Under the pieces are notes generated by a model. The model made no database searches. It was given only the letters and a program-made list of their open reading frames with translations, and had not been told where the DNA came from. Positions 1-10,372 of a DNA stretch of 64,000 bases are shown here, in pieces. Within the stretch, counting starts at the first letter, position 1. Every line of letters begins with the position of its first letter. This DNA comes from Mauremys mutica (lineage: Eukaryota; Chordata; Testudines; Geoemydidae), in contig NC_059073.1 of NCBI RefSeq assembly GCF_020497125.1, forward strand, positions 14,715,225 through 14,779,224. Reading direction: 5' to 3'. Made by a program: the position numbers and the translations under genes.

Positions 1-355
1 GGAGGAGGAGCTGGGTGCCAAAATCCTGCATGCAGATTGGCTACCACTTGCCAGACTGATACAAAGAGGAAAGAAGACACCTCCATTCATCCATGCTAGT
101 GTTGCCCCATCATGGAAAACAAATAGTGAGGAAAGAGGATTTTGTTTCCTGATTCCTCCACTTTGAAAAGGAAAGGGAAGGAAAGTGGTGGCTGTGGGGC
201 TGGGAGGGGGGAGTTTTGCTGATAAGGAACTGACTTCTTACCTATGTTGCAAGCTTTTGTGTCAGGAAACAGTAGTTCCTTTCCAGGTGTATTGACCTCT
301 CTGGGCAAATGATTGCCTTGAACATCAAATTTGCTATTTGCTGATTTTCTATCTC

Positions 356-747
356 ATTAGGGTCAGGGCCGGCTCCAGAGCCCAGCGGGGCAAGCACCCG
401 CCTGGGGCGGCCCTTTCCCGGGGGGGAAATTTGGCCGCCCCAAGCAGTCATGCCCGGGAGGTGCCCCCGAGCCGTGGGAGCAGCGGACCTGCCGCAGTCA
501 TGCCTGCGGAGGGGGCGCTCGTCCCGCGGCTCCAGTGGACCTCCCGCAGGCATGACTGCGGCAGCTCAACCGGAGCCGCCGGACCAGCGAACTGCCTGCA
601 GCTGCGGGAGGTCCAGCCGAGCCGCGCGACCAGCGGACCCTCCGCAGTCATGCCCGCGGGAGGTCTGCTGCTCCCGCGGCTCGGGGGCGCCTCCCGGGCA
701 TGACTGCTTGGGGCGGCCAAATTTGTAGAGCCACCCCTGATTAGGGT
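356..747. mobile_element. GC-rich miniature hAT-like transposon
   Basis: The element proper is 364-739. It starts with CAGGGCCGGCTC and ends with GAGCCACCCCTG, an imperfect terminal inverted repeat. It is flanked by a perfect 8-bp duplication ATTAGGGT at 356-363 and 740-747, the hAT signature. The interior is CpG-rich, with repeated modules containing GCAGTCATGCC or its complement, which create overlapping spurious open frames on both strands. It encodes no transposase. A second copy of the same terminal type lies at 15462-15894. Confidence 0.85.
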
Positions 748-1289
748 ATCATTCAAATAGAGCAGATCTGGTCTGTTCCCCCGCCTCCCTCCGCCGCATT
801 AGAAATTCCAAACTAAGGCTCTCTGTGAAGGTTCAGTTTGCATGAAATCTGATAATGAAAGTAATGACTTTAATTTATGTATATGCAGTACATACTTTGC
901 TGAAGCCCGCTATTATTAACCCCTGAGAAGTGCCATGTATGCCATTAAATAAATAAAGGGTTAGATTCTGTCTCTCTGTCTCACATTGATTAGTACCTTC
1001 ATCCACAAATATATCTTTTGAAGTCAATGGTTCCACTCATGGAGTAAATGACTAGAAATATGAGTAAGGGTGGCAGAATCTGGCTCTTGATTTAGTGGTA
1101 CTGTGTGGTGTGTTTGTATCAGTACATCTGTGTGTGTGTGTACGTATGCGCAAAGGCAACCTTCCCAGGTAATATATGCATAGGCAACCTTAATTCTTGC
1201 ATCTTGGGACTTCTGAGTGCTTGACTTTGCAACCTTAATATTTTTAATGTATTTTTATATGCGATTTCCTAGGTTTTTAAACAAGCAAA

Positions 1290-1358
1290 TTGAAAAACAA
1301 ACACTCAAAAAACAAAACAAAAAACACAAAAACAAAAACAAAAACAAAAAAAACCAGA
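1290..1358. repeat. A-rich low-complexity run
   Basis: Runs of A broken by single C or G, mostly CAAAAA units. It does not directly abut a recognisable retroelement 3' end. Confidence 0.7.
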
Positions 1359-1394
1359 AAGCCCATCACATGCAACCACATTGTCTCCCACATG

Positions 1395-1633
1395 GTTTAA
1401 AACAGGGGTTCTCAAACTGGGGGTCGTGACCCCTCAGGGGGTCGCAAGGTTATTACGTGAGCGGTCACGAGCTGTCAGCCTCCACCCCAAACCCCGCTTT
1501 GCCCCAGCATTTATAATGGCATTAACTATATTAAAATGTGTTTTTAATGTATAAGGGATGGGGAGTCGCACTCAGAGGCTTGCTATGTGAAAGGGGTCCT
1601 CAGTACAAAAGTTTGAGAACCACTGATTTAAAA
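1395..1633. mobile_element. Miniature hAT-like transposon (CAGGGGTTCTCAAAC type)
   Basis: The element 1403-1625 begins CAGGGGTTCTCAAACT and ends with the complementary GTTTGAGAACCACTG. The flanking 8-mers GTTTAAAA (1395-1402) and ATTTAAAA (1626-1633) match at 7 of 8 positions, consistent with an aged hAT target duplication. No coding capacity. A second copy of this terminal family lies at 46464-46794. Confidence 0.85.
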
Positions 1634-2562
1634 GCCAGGTTAATCTTTTTTAAATCCGCAGCACAGACTTCTGACTTTTGAGCTTCCAGAGTAACTGTTG
1701 GCAGTAGAAAGTTGTCATCTCCTATGTGGGCTAGCCAGTAGAAGGACATGAGGTACACATTTTACCAGTCAGATTCCTAGCACTGGCTGACAGCAAAGGA
1801 ATGTTGAGACTCAGGGAGACTCTGCATGAGGAAATAGCCCAGAATAGCAATTGAAGAATAGCTGCTCTTGAATTAGCTCTCCATTGTTCAAATGGAATCT
1901 TTGGAGAAATTAGCAGCCGGATTCTAATAATGTCTACTGAGCATGTGCAAACTGAGAGGTTTTGGGGCATATGAGCTGGCCAAAGGGGTTATTTACAGGA
2001 ATATCAAAAGGTGACATCCATTACCATGAAATCTCAAGTCCCTGCTCCAATGGCACCGGAACATCTCAGCAAAACAGGGGTGAGAATGTTTTTAAGATGG
2101 GTCAAACAAGATATTTTTCTGTAATTGCATTCTTGGAAACAACTGACCCTTTTTGGCTGAAACTTTCCAAAAAAAAGTTTGCCTGAAGCAGATACCTGGA
2201 ATGGAACAGTTTGGCCTGAATGGTTAAAATTTGCCACCGACAAGCAACTGAAATGGGGTTGGGAAGACAAGGGGTGACAGTAATAAGATGGCAAAGTTAC
2301 ACGTGTTATTACTCCAGTGGTTTTATATTGTTTTCTTTTGAAATAAGTTAAATGAACAAGGGTATTGGCGAGTCCCTAGCAGCTCACTTGCTGACCAAGG
2401 AGTGTTAATGTTGGCAGTGGGTCCTCTTGAGACTGTAAACAGTAGGTGCTCACGGTGAAGTGATTTTCCTCCTCGCCTGTTCTTCCCTTGCTGTATTACT
2501 CGTGTCTTTGTGCTTTCAGCGGATGTTAATATTATGCTGATGCTGGTTCCGTTGTGTTGCAG

Positions 2563-2616
2563 GGATCCCCAGGCTCACCTGGCCCCCCCGGGAGGGACGG
2601 AGCGAAAGGAGAAACC
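2563..2616 (+). CDS. COL22A1: COL22A1 exon, 54 bp, Gly-X-Y
   Basis: Encodes GSPGSPGPPGRDGAKGET, six perfect Gly-X-Y triplets. The acceptor follows a short T-rich run ending in TTGCAG and the donor is GTAAGC. The 54-bp length (six triplets) and phase-0 boundaries starting with a Gly codon are the classic collagen exon unit. It corresponds to the GPPGRDG-containing stretch of collagen XXII as I remember it. It is the first exon in the window; the preceding exon is upstream of base 1. Confidence 0.92.
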
Positions 2617-4314
2617 GTAAGCTTTTTTGTTCCTTCCTTGTAATCCTTTCCTTTCAGCGTGAGCCAGGCAGTGGAAATCAATCTCTGTTGAGTGGGATGT
2701 GCCTCAGGGATTTGTGTGGCCATTTTATCAAGAACAGAAACAAACGACGGGAGGTTAATGACCTCAGCATTGTCCCTTACATGTTCGCAAAGACTGTGGA
2801 CTTCATAGGGATTAAGCATACTGAGTGACTCCAGGGGCAGAACTGTTACAATTCATTAAGCTGTGAGAGGGGGACGCCTGGCAGGCTGCAGTTTGGGACT
2901 TGCTGCTGCTCTGTTGGTTAAGAACTTCAGGCACAAAACTCAGCCATTTGTTTCACCCCAAAGGGCTACCAGCCTGTGGAGATGGTAGGAATGGAGAATG
3001 ACTGGAGAAGGGCAACAGGGAAGCCAATGTTGGAATCCCAGTCACAAAAGCAGAGGATTGAACATCTCTTGGTGATGCATACGCTGTTAAAAGCTCAGGG
3101 ACTGGGGAGAGCTGCAGGCTTTGCAGGAGGAAACTCAAGCATGCTGGATAAAATGCCCTTAGCCTGAACGTTGCAGAAGGGGACAAATGTCCAAGCATTT
3201 TCCAGCACCCTTTATGGGTATACTTTTCTCAACTTGCCACTAATATTTTAGCCCTGCCCTCTCGGCCTCTTACCTCCTACCTCAACCATTTCTATGCTTG
3301 AATCATCTGCCCATTTAACCTCTTCTTTTACCTCCCTTTTGCTAATCTGTATTCTTTGCCTGCCTCCCCGTTTGCTGTGCCTGGTGCAGGAACCCATCTG
3401 CCATGTAGCCCCTGCTCCCTGGTGGTAGTTTAGCTGCAACTTAGGAGAACTTGGGTAAAGGATTCCTTTGGGAGGTCAGACATTCATAAACAAATAACAG
3501 GGAAGGGGTACACAGCAGAATGCTCTCTTGCTTCCCATCCCTGTCATGCTGTGTCTGGAGGTAGCCCAATTCTGCCACCCACAGTGGTTTTTGAGAGGTA
3601 CTCCCAATATTGCAGGTCATTAGATCATCCCAAAAGACCTTTCAGAATCAATGCAACTGTATCTTATTGTACATGAAACTGATCTGGGGGTGATGTATGG
3701 CGACATGGTGTCCTAACATCATAACCTTCCACTGCCCTGATATGATGGGCTCATTGCACTAGGCCGACTGTTAAAGATCACATTTGTGGTGTCGCCTTTA
3801 GAGGCCTGACGAATTGTGAATCCTAGGTGGCATGAGCCCTGGAGATGACATTTTGTTGCTTAGGAAGCTGCCTGCAAAGAGCTAATGGATGTCCAGATAT
3901 TTCAATGGTATATTTACTTTGGTCTGGTCCCATTATGGTTCCTCTTGAGAAATAGCACACTGTGGACTTCAGGAGCTACCCTTTTTCCAGAAGCTGGGAA
4001 TGGGTGACAGGGGATGGATCACGTGGATGATTACCTGGTCTGTTCATTCCCTCTGGGGCACCTGGCATTGGCCACTGTCGGAAGACAGGATGCTGGGCTA
4101 GATGGACCTTTGGTCTGACCCAGTCTGGATGTTCGGATGTTTTTATGTTCACATGACATGTGGAGTGCAAGCACGGGAGGCAATGTGGAGCTTCCATCAG
4201 TAACACCCGTGCATCCTTCAGCAGTGGCTCTTTTTTGTACCTTCCCTAAACATTTCAAAATTGAATTTCAGGCATTTGAAAGCACACAACTAACCCATGT
4301 GCTCTTTGTTACAG
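2617..4314. other. COL22A1 intron
   Basis: Apart from a CR1 3' fragment at 3980-4150 I see nothing identifiable; 2617-3979 looks like ordinary unique intron. Confidence 0.7.
3980..4150 (+). mobile_element. CR1 LINE 3'-end fragment
   Basis: Matches the 3' untranslated end of a CR1 subfamily: CCAGAAGCTGGGAATGGGTG, then CTGTTCATTCCCTCTGGGGC, then GGTCTGACCCAGT and a degenerate TGTT-rich tail. The same tail occurs at the end of the longer copy at 7092-7717. Only the terminal 170 bp is present, i.e. strong 5' truncation, as usual for CR1. Confidence 0.85.
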
Positions 4315-4368
4315 GGAGAACCAGGGCCGCCAGGGGCTTTTGGACTGCCTGGTCCAGCAGGCCCTAAG
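4315..4368 (+). CDS. COL22A1: COL22A1 exon, 54 bp, Gly-X-Y
   Basis: Encodes GEPGPPGAFGLPGPAGPK, six perfect triplets. The acceptor is TTTGTTACAG and the donor GTGAGC. Phase 0 on both sides. It has one Phe in the X/Y positions, otherwise proline-rich, consistent with a stable helix segment. It is followed by an 8.9-kb intron full of CR1 sequence. Confidence 0.92.
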
Positions 4369-4555
4369 GTGAGCTTTTCATTCGCTCTAAGTCCACACTT
4401 GTATTTCCTGTCTTGACGTTATGTGCACCTCTGGTTTCTTGGAGTTGATTTCTTTGCACGCTCACTAGTGAGGGAACAAGCTCCCAGCCTTAGGATAATG
4501 CACATTGCCTACAAAATATTGTTAAAACATCAGTAAATCCACCCATGCTCCCAGG

Positions 4556-4625
4556 GAGGGAGGTGAGTATTATCATCCCCATATAACAGGTGGAGAGAGA
4601 GTGACTCAGAGAGCATAAGGCCTGA
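4556..4625 (-). repeat. MIR-like core-SINE fragment
   Basis: The reverse complement resembles the MIR segment CCTCTCTG...CCCATCTGT AAAATGGGG; here it reads TATTATCATCCCCATATAACAG on the + strand. Short and diverged. Confidence 0.45.
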
Positions 4626-7091
4626 ATTGTCAAATCTCCACTAATTTTGGGTGCCTCAGTTTGTGCCAATTCGCAGTGACTTAGCAATGTACAACTTACA
4701 ACAGCATTTACGTCCCCTCTGGATTTGGTTCAAAGAATGTCTTCAGGAGTCTGGATTCAGTAACGCCCACCTAAGCCCTACATTGGGAACAAGCCTGGAT
4801 CTGACAGGCCGGGTTTATGGCCTCGTTCTGTCCTCACTGACACAGATCCAGCTCCTATTGACTTACTCCCTTATAACTGGAGGCAGAACTGGGTCCGTAA
4901 TGTGCATCAAGCGGAAGAGGTTGCCGCTTCATCTTTATAACACAGAGCTGCAGCCCGCTAACAATACAGGTGCCATGGTGCGACACACCATCTCGAGCCA
5001 AGTGGCAGCGCTTGCTGAAGCAGGTAGCCTTTGTGGGTCACATTTCCATATGAAAGATGAGGGGGGCCAGGCGGTTAAGCTATAGAAAACGATGAACTGC
5101 ACGTAAACGGTGTAATATGCACAGCAGGTTATTATCTGCCTAAGAAAGGGGCCAGACTGAATTCACAGAGCCCAGTTCTGCTCCCGCTGAGGTCAAGAGG
5201 AATTTTGCCTCTAAACTTCAGTAGGAGCAGGAGCAGGCCCTGTGTCTACTGGACGGGATTCAGGTCCCGTCTGGCACAGAATAAGAGGATCCATGAAGCA
5301 AACTATCAGCGTTCATTTGTACAGGGCCCAGTAGACCTGTTAGCCAGGGAGAGATGGGCAGGCCCTTTCCCTAATTGCCTGTCACTTCCGCGGGTGAATG
5401 TTTATCAACTGCCCCGGTTCCCACAGGGCCTGCTCACAAGCGCACATGTATTAATCACTTGGTTGAAATGCTTGGCAGCAAACCAGCGAATGCAGGAGCA
5501 GCACAGTGGTTACATGCAGCAGCACAGAAGGGCTCGTTGTGGAAGTTGCATGACAGAGCGTTCTGCAGAAGATGAATGGCAGCGGTGAATGTAGGGCTCG
5601 GCTGGGAGAACAGGGGGCAGCATTTGAATATGGTAGTTTGTAACCTAGGCCCTCTCTTTCCTAATGACTCGGGGTACACTCATCCTTCAGGGGGATTTGG
5701 CGGCAGGTGACGTGAATTGAATTTGTCACCCATACGTGCTGGCCAGCTGGGTGGCTCCAATCTGTGACCTAATAAAGAAATCCATGTTTTCTGTGCATCT
5801 TGAATTATCATCAATAATGGTACAAAAGCCAGATAAACTGGTGGCTTCTGGGTAATGTCTGTGCCATTTCCTCTTCCTGGTGCTGAGCTCATCGTCCTCA
5901 TTTGGAGTCTGCTCTGCATACGTAGCCTAGCCAAGCTGTGCCTATTCCTTTCCCTAAGCACTCAGCCCTGGAGGGTGTGTAGCATTTCTGTGAGTGGCTG
6001 AGAACCCTCAGCAAACCTTGAGATCACGCGGCACCTCACAGGATCAAGCCCTTCTAGAAAAGAAGGTGCATAGCTTCGTGAAGTGATGACAGAGAGGAGA
6101 TATGAAAACTGTCTGCAGGTATTTGATAGGCATAAACGTTATTATTTATTTGTATTACCATAGCATGTAGGAGCAGGAGAGGAATTATTTAGGGTAGTAC
6201 AAGGGACACATCTAGGACACTGTATTCAAATACTAAACGACAATTAAGTGACATGGCTAGAAGTGGTAGGATGCAGTTGGGAAAGGGAACATTTTGGTTG
6301 GATAACTTCACAAATATGCTGGGTAAGGTGCATGAGTCTGAACCATCTCTTAAGAGAGGTAATAGGAACCTCATTTTCTGAGTTATCTAACAGTAGACTA
6401 GACAAAGCCCTAGAAACTATATTCTAGGGAACAATCCAACAGTGGCAAAGGGATACAGTAGCGGAGGGATGAGTCCCAGTCAGCCCCTTACATGGATAAT
6501 GTTATACAAGGTGAAAAGCTGTATCCAGAAATTCACCCAGAAGAAAATGTTCAAAGCTAGTCTACATGGGGTGGAGGAGAACACTGTCACCACATAGGAT
6601 CAGAGCAAGGGCCAGGGAAGTGTCACGGAAGCTGGACTCAGAACCACTCCCACTCCAAATAGTGGTGGTCAAATGCCTCAAGAGGCACCAGAGAAGAAAC
6701 ATAACCGAACAGCAGCCCTGGAGTGACTCTGGAGCTGTGCAGGAAACATCACCTAATAGAGGATGGTTTCAATTCATTTCTGGTTATGGCCCTGGAGTTT
6801 TCCTGCTGCCCTATTCTTCTGCCAGCACACTGTTACGCTGCAACGAATGGGACTACTTTGTATGAGTTTGGCAAACCTTTGCTCACTCTTTGCCTGTTTA
6901 TCATCTCCTTTTGCTTTTCCCCGTGAATTACACTAGTCTCTAGTGACATTAGATTATGCCAACCTGGGTGACATCCATAAGTGCAGCGAACTGGGACTCG
7001 GAAGATTTTGCATGTGTTCCTGGCTCTACCTCAGCCTTCTTGACTGACTGTGGACAAATTACTTCATCTTTAAAGTGTCTCTCCATCTCAG

Positions 7092-7717
7092 AAAAGATAT
7101 TTTGGAATTGGAAAAGGTGCAGAGAAGGGCAAAAAAAATGATTAGAGCTATGGAATAGCTTCCATCTGAGGAGAGTTTAATAAGACTGGGACTTCTCAGT
7201 TTGGAAAAGAGACGACTAAGGGGGGATATGATTGAGGTCTATAAAATCATGACTGGTGTGGAGAAAGTAAATAAGGAAGTGTTATTTATTCCTTCTCCTA
7301 ACACAAGAACTAGGGGGCAAAAATGAAATTAATAGGCAGCAGGTTTAAAACAAACAAAAAGAAGTATTTCTTCACATAACGTACAGTCAACTTGTGGAAC
7401 TCTTTGCCAGAGGATGTTGTGAAGGCCAAGAATATAACAGGGTTCAAAAAAGAACTAGATAAATTAATGGAGGATAGATCCATCAATGGCTATTAGCCAG
7501 GATGGGAAGAGATGCAAAACCATGCTCTGAAGTGTCCCTAGCCTCTATTTTCCAGAAGCTGGGAGTGGGTGACAGGGGATGCATCACTCGATGATGACCT
7601 GTTCTGTTCATTCCGCCTGAAGCACCTGGCATTGGCTACTGTTGAAAGACAGGATACTGGACTAGATGAACCATTGGTCTGACTGAGTATGGCTATTCTT
7701 ACATCCTTTTGTTCTTT
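7092..7717 (+). mobile_element. CR1 LINE, 5'-truncated, + strand
   Basis: About 625 bp of the 3' end of a CR1-type LINE: the C-terminal RT-ORF relic (GGACTTCTCAGTTTGGAAAA, then the segment corresponding to KxxFTxxVVKxWNxLP) followed by the 3' UTR with CCAGAAGCTGGGAGTGGGTG and GGTCTGACTGAGTATGG and a TTGTTCTTT tail. Its frame is broken by stops. It is inserted in the MIR-like SINE. Same 3' family as 3980-4150. Confidence 0.88.
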
Positions 7718-7763
7718 CCTTGCCTCAGTTTCCCATCTGTAAATGGGAATGACTGCACTCCTT

Positions 7764-7783
7764 TTCTCTCTCTCTCTCTCTCA
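7764..7783. repeat. (TC)n microsatellite
   Basis: Uninterrupted TC dinucleotides for about 20 bp inside the MIR-like middle piece. Confidence 0.8.
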
Positions 7784-7830
7784 CTCGTCTTCCCTCCATC
7801 TTATTTATTTAGATTGAAGGGACTGTCTCT

Positions 7831-10248
7831 TAGAATCATAGAATATCAGGATCGGGAGGGACCTCAGGAGTTCATCTAGTCCAATCCCCTGCTCAAAGCA
7901 GGACCAATACCCAACTAAATCATCCCAGCCAGGGCTTTGTCAAGCCAGGCCTTAAAAACATCTAAGGAAGGAGATTCCACCACCTCCCTAAGTAACCCAT
8001 TCCAGTGCTTCACCACCATCCTAGTGAAAATTTTTTTCCTAATATCCAACCTAAACCTCCCCAACTCCAACTTGAGACTATTACTCCTTGTTCTGTCAGC
8101 AGGTACCATTGAGAACAGTCTAGATCCATCCTCTCTGGAACCCCCTTTCAGGTAGTTGAAAGTAGCTATCAAATCCCCCCTCATTCTTCTCTTCTGCAGA
8201 CTAAACAATCCCAGTTCCCTCAGCTTCTCCTCATAAGTCATGTGCTCCAGCCCCCTAATCATTTTTATTGCCCTCTGTTGGACTCTTTCCAAGTTTTCCA
8301 CATCCTTCTTGTAGTGTGGGGCCCAAAACTGGACACAGTACTCCAAATGAGGCCTCACCAATGCTGAATAGAGGGGAATGATCACGTCCCTCGATCTGCT
8401 GGCAATGCTCCTACCTATACAGCCCAAAATGCCATTAGCCTTCTTGGCAACAAGGGCACACTATTGATTCATATCCAGCTTCTCGTCCACTGTAACCCCT
8501 AGGTCCTTTTCTGCAGAACTGCTGTCTAGCCACTTGGTCCCTAGTCTATAGCAGTGCGTGGGATACTTCCGTCCTGAGTGCAGGACTGTGCACTTGCCCT
8601 TGTTGAACCTCATCAGGTTTCTTTTGGCCTAATCCTCTAATTTGTCTAGATCCCTCTGTATCCTATCCCTACCCTCCAGCGTATCAACCACTCCTCCCAG
8701 TTTAGTGTCATCTGCAAACTTGCTGAGGGTGCAATCCACGCCATCCTCCAGATCATTAATGAAGTTATTGAACAAAACCGGCCCCAGGACCGACCCTTGG
8801 GGCATTCCGCTTAATACCGGCTGCCAACTAGACATGGAGCCATTGATCACTACCCGTTGAGCCCGACAATCTAGCCAGCTTTCTATCCACTTTATAGTCC
8901 ATCCAGCCCATACTTCTTTAACTTGCCAGCAAGAATACTGTGGGAGACAGTATCAAAAGCTTTGCTAAAGTCATGGAATAACATGTCCACTGCTTCCCCT
9001 CATCCACAGAGCCAGTTATCTCATCACAGAGGGCAATTAGGTTAGTCAGGCATGACTTGCCCTTGGTGAATCCATGCTGACTGTTCCTGATCACTTTCCT
9101 CTCCTCCATGTGCTTCAAAATTGATTCCTTGAGGATCTGCTCCATTATTTTTCCAAGGACTGAGGTGAGGCTGATTGGCCTGTAGTTTCCCGGATCCTCC
9201 TCCTTCCCTTTTTAAAAGATGGGAACTATATTAGCCTTTTTCTAGTCCCCCAATCGCCATGAGTTTGCAAAGATAATGGCCAATGGCTCTGCAATCACAT
9301 CTGCCAACTCCTTTAGCACCCTCGGATTCAATGCATCTGGCCCCATGGACTTGTGCTCGTCCAGATTTTCTAAATAGTCCTGAACCACTTCTTTCTCCAC
9401 AGAGGGCTGGTCACCTCCTCCCCATACTGTGCTGCCCAGTGCAATAGTCTGGGAGGTGACCTTGTTCATGAAGACAGAGGCAAAAGAAGCATTGAGTACA
9501 TTAGCTTTTTCCACATCCTCTGTCACTAGGTTGCCTCCCCCATTCAATAAGGGGCCCACACTTCCCTTGACCTTCTTCTTGTTACTAACATACCTGTAGA
9601 AACCCTTCCTGTTACTCTTAACATCCCTTGCTAGCTGCAACTCCAAGTGTGATTTGGCCTTCCTGATTTCACTCCTGCATGCCTGAGCAATATTTTTATA
9701 CTCCTCCCTGGCCATTTGTCCAATCTTCCACTTCTTGTAAGCTTCTTGTTTTGTGTTGGTGATCAGCAAGGATTTCACTGTTAAGCCAAGCTGGTCGCCT
9801 GCCATATTTACTCTTCTTTCTACACATCAGGATGGTTTGTTCCTGCAACCTCAATAAGGATTCTTTAAAATACAGACAGCTCTCCTGGACTCCTTTCCCC
9901 CTCATGTTATTCTCCCAGGGGATCCTGCCCATCAGTTCCCTGAAGGAGTCAAAATCTGCTTTTCTGAAGTCCAGGGTCCGTATTCTGCTGCTCTCCTTTC
10001 TTCCTTATGTCAGGATCCTGAACTCGACCATCTCATGGTCACTGCCTTCCAGATTCCCATCCACTTTTGCTTCCTCTACTAATTCTTCCCTGTTTGTGAA
10101 CATCAGGTCAAGAAGACCTCTGCCCTTAGTTGGTTCCTCCAGCACTTGCACCAGGAAATTGTCCCCTACACTTTCCTGGATTGTTTGTGCACTGCTGTAT
10201 TGCTCTCCCAGCAGATATCGGGCTGATTGAAGTCCCTCATGAGAACCA
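7831..10248 (-). mobile_element. CR1 LINE, 2.4 kb, 5'-truncated, ORF2 broken
   Basis: Read on the - strand this is CR1 ORF2 from just after the endonuclease domain to the 3' end. Frames: 9242-9805 (linker into RT), 8918-9145 ([16 protein letters not shown] region), 8629-8850 ([11 protein letters not shown] and the catalytic box FADD, intact) and 7915-8427 (C-terminal RT/thumb region ending at a stop). They are separated by frameshifts and stops, so it is a dead copy. The 3' end at 7831-7860 carries the CR1 hallmark of repeated ATTCTATGAT-like octamers. It lies opposite in strand to the neighbouring 7092-7717 copy, and both split one SINE. Confidence 0.93.
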
Positions 10249-10372
10249 GGGCCTATGATCTAGTAACTTCTGTCTTTGTTTATGTACAGTGCTTAGCACA
10301 ATGGGGCCCTGATCTCGAGGAGGTCCTTTAGGTGATACTGCAACATGAATAATAATAACAATAAAGCAGTAT

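Larger units (their letters stand above)
1..2562. other. Intron upstream of first visible exon
   Basis: Contains two miniature hAT-like elements (364-739, 1403-1625) and an A-rich run (about 1290-1358). The remaining pieces, 1-355, 748-1290 and 1634-2562, show no exon, RNA gene or repeat I can name. Confidence 0.7.
6956..10372 (+). repeat. MIR-like SINE split into three pieces by CR1 insertions
   Basis: Pieces: 6956-7091 (GTTCCTGGCTCTACCTC ... TTCATCTTTAAAGTGTCTC), 7718-7830 (GCCTCAGTTTCCCATCTGTA ... GACTGTCTCT) and 10249-10372 (TGTACAGTGCTTAGCACAA ... CAATAAAG). In order they follow one MIR/core-SINE consensus: the left part ends at the CTCAG before TTTCCC, the middle part resumes at CTCAGTTTCCC, and the third resumes after GACTGTCTC. 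The intervening DNA is two CR1 copies. Confidence 0.75.

Noticed and set aside
3600..3900. Possible missed collagen exon between the first two exons
   Set aside because: No AG-flanked block with repeated Gly codons in any frame; peptide continuity does not require one.
9832..10230. 132-codon + strand frame
   Set aside because: Antisense shadow of the CR1 copy at 7831-10248.
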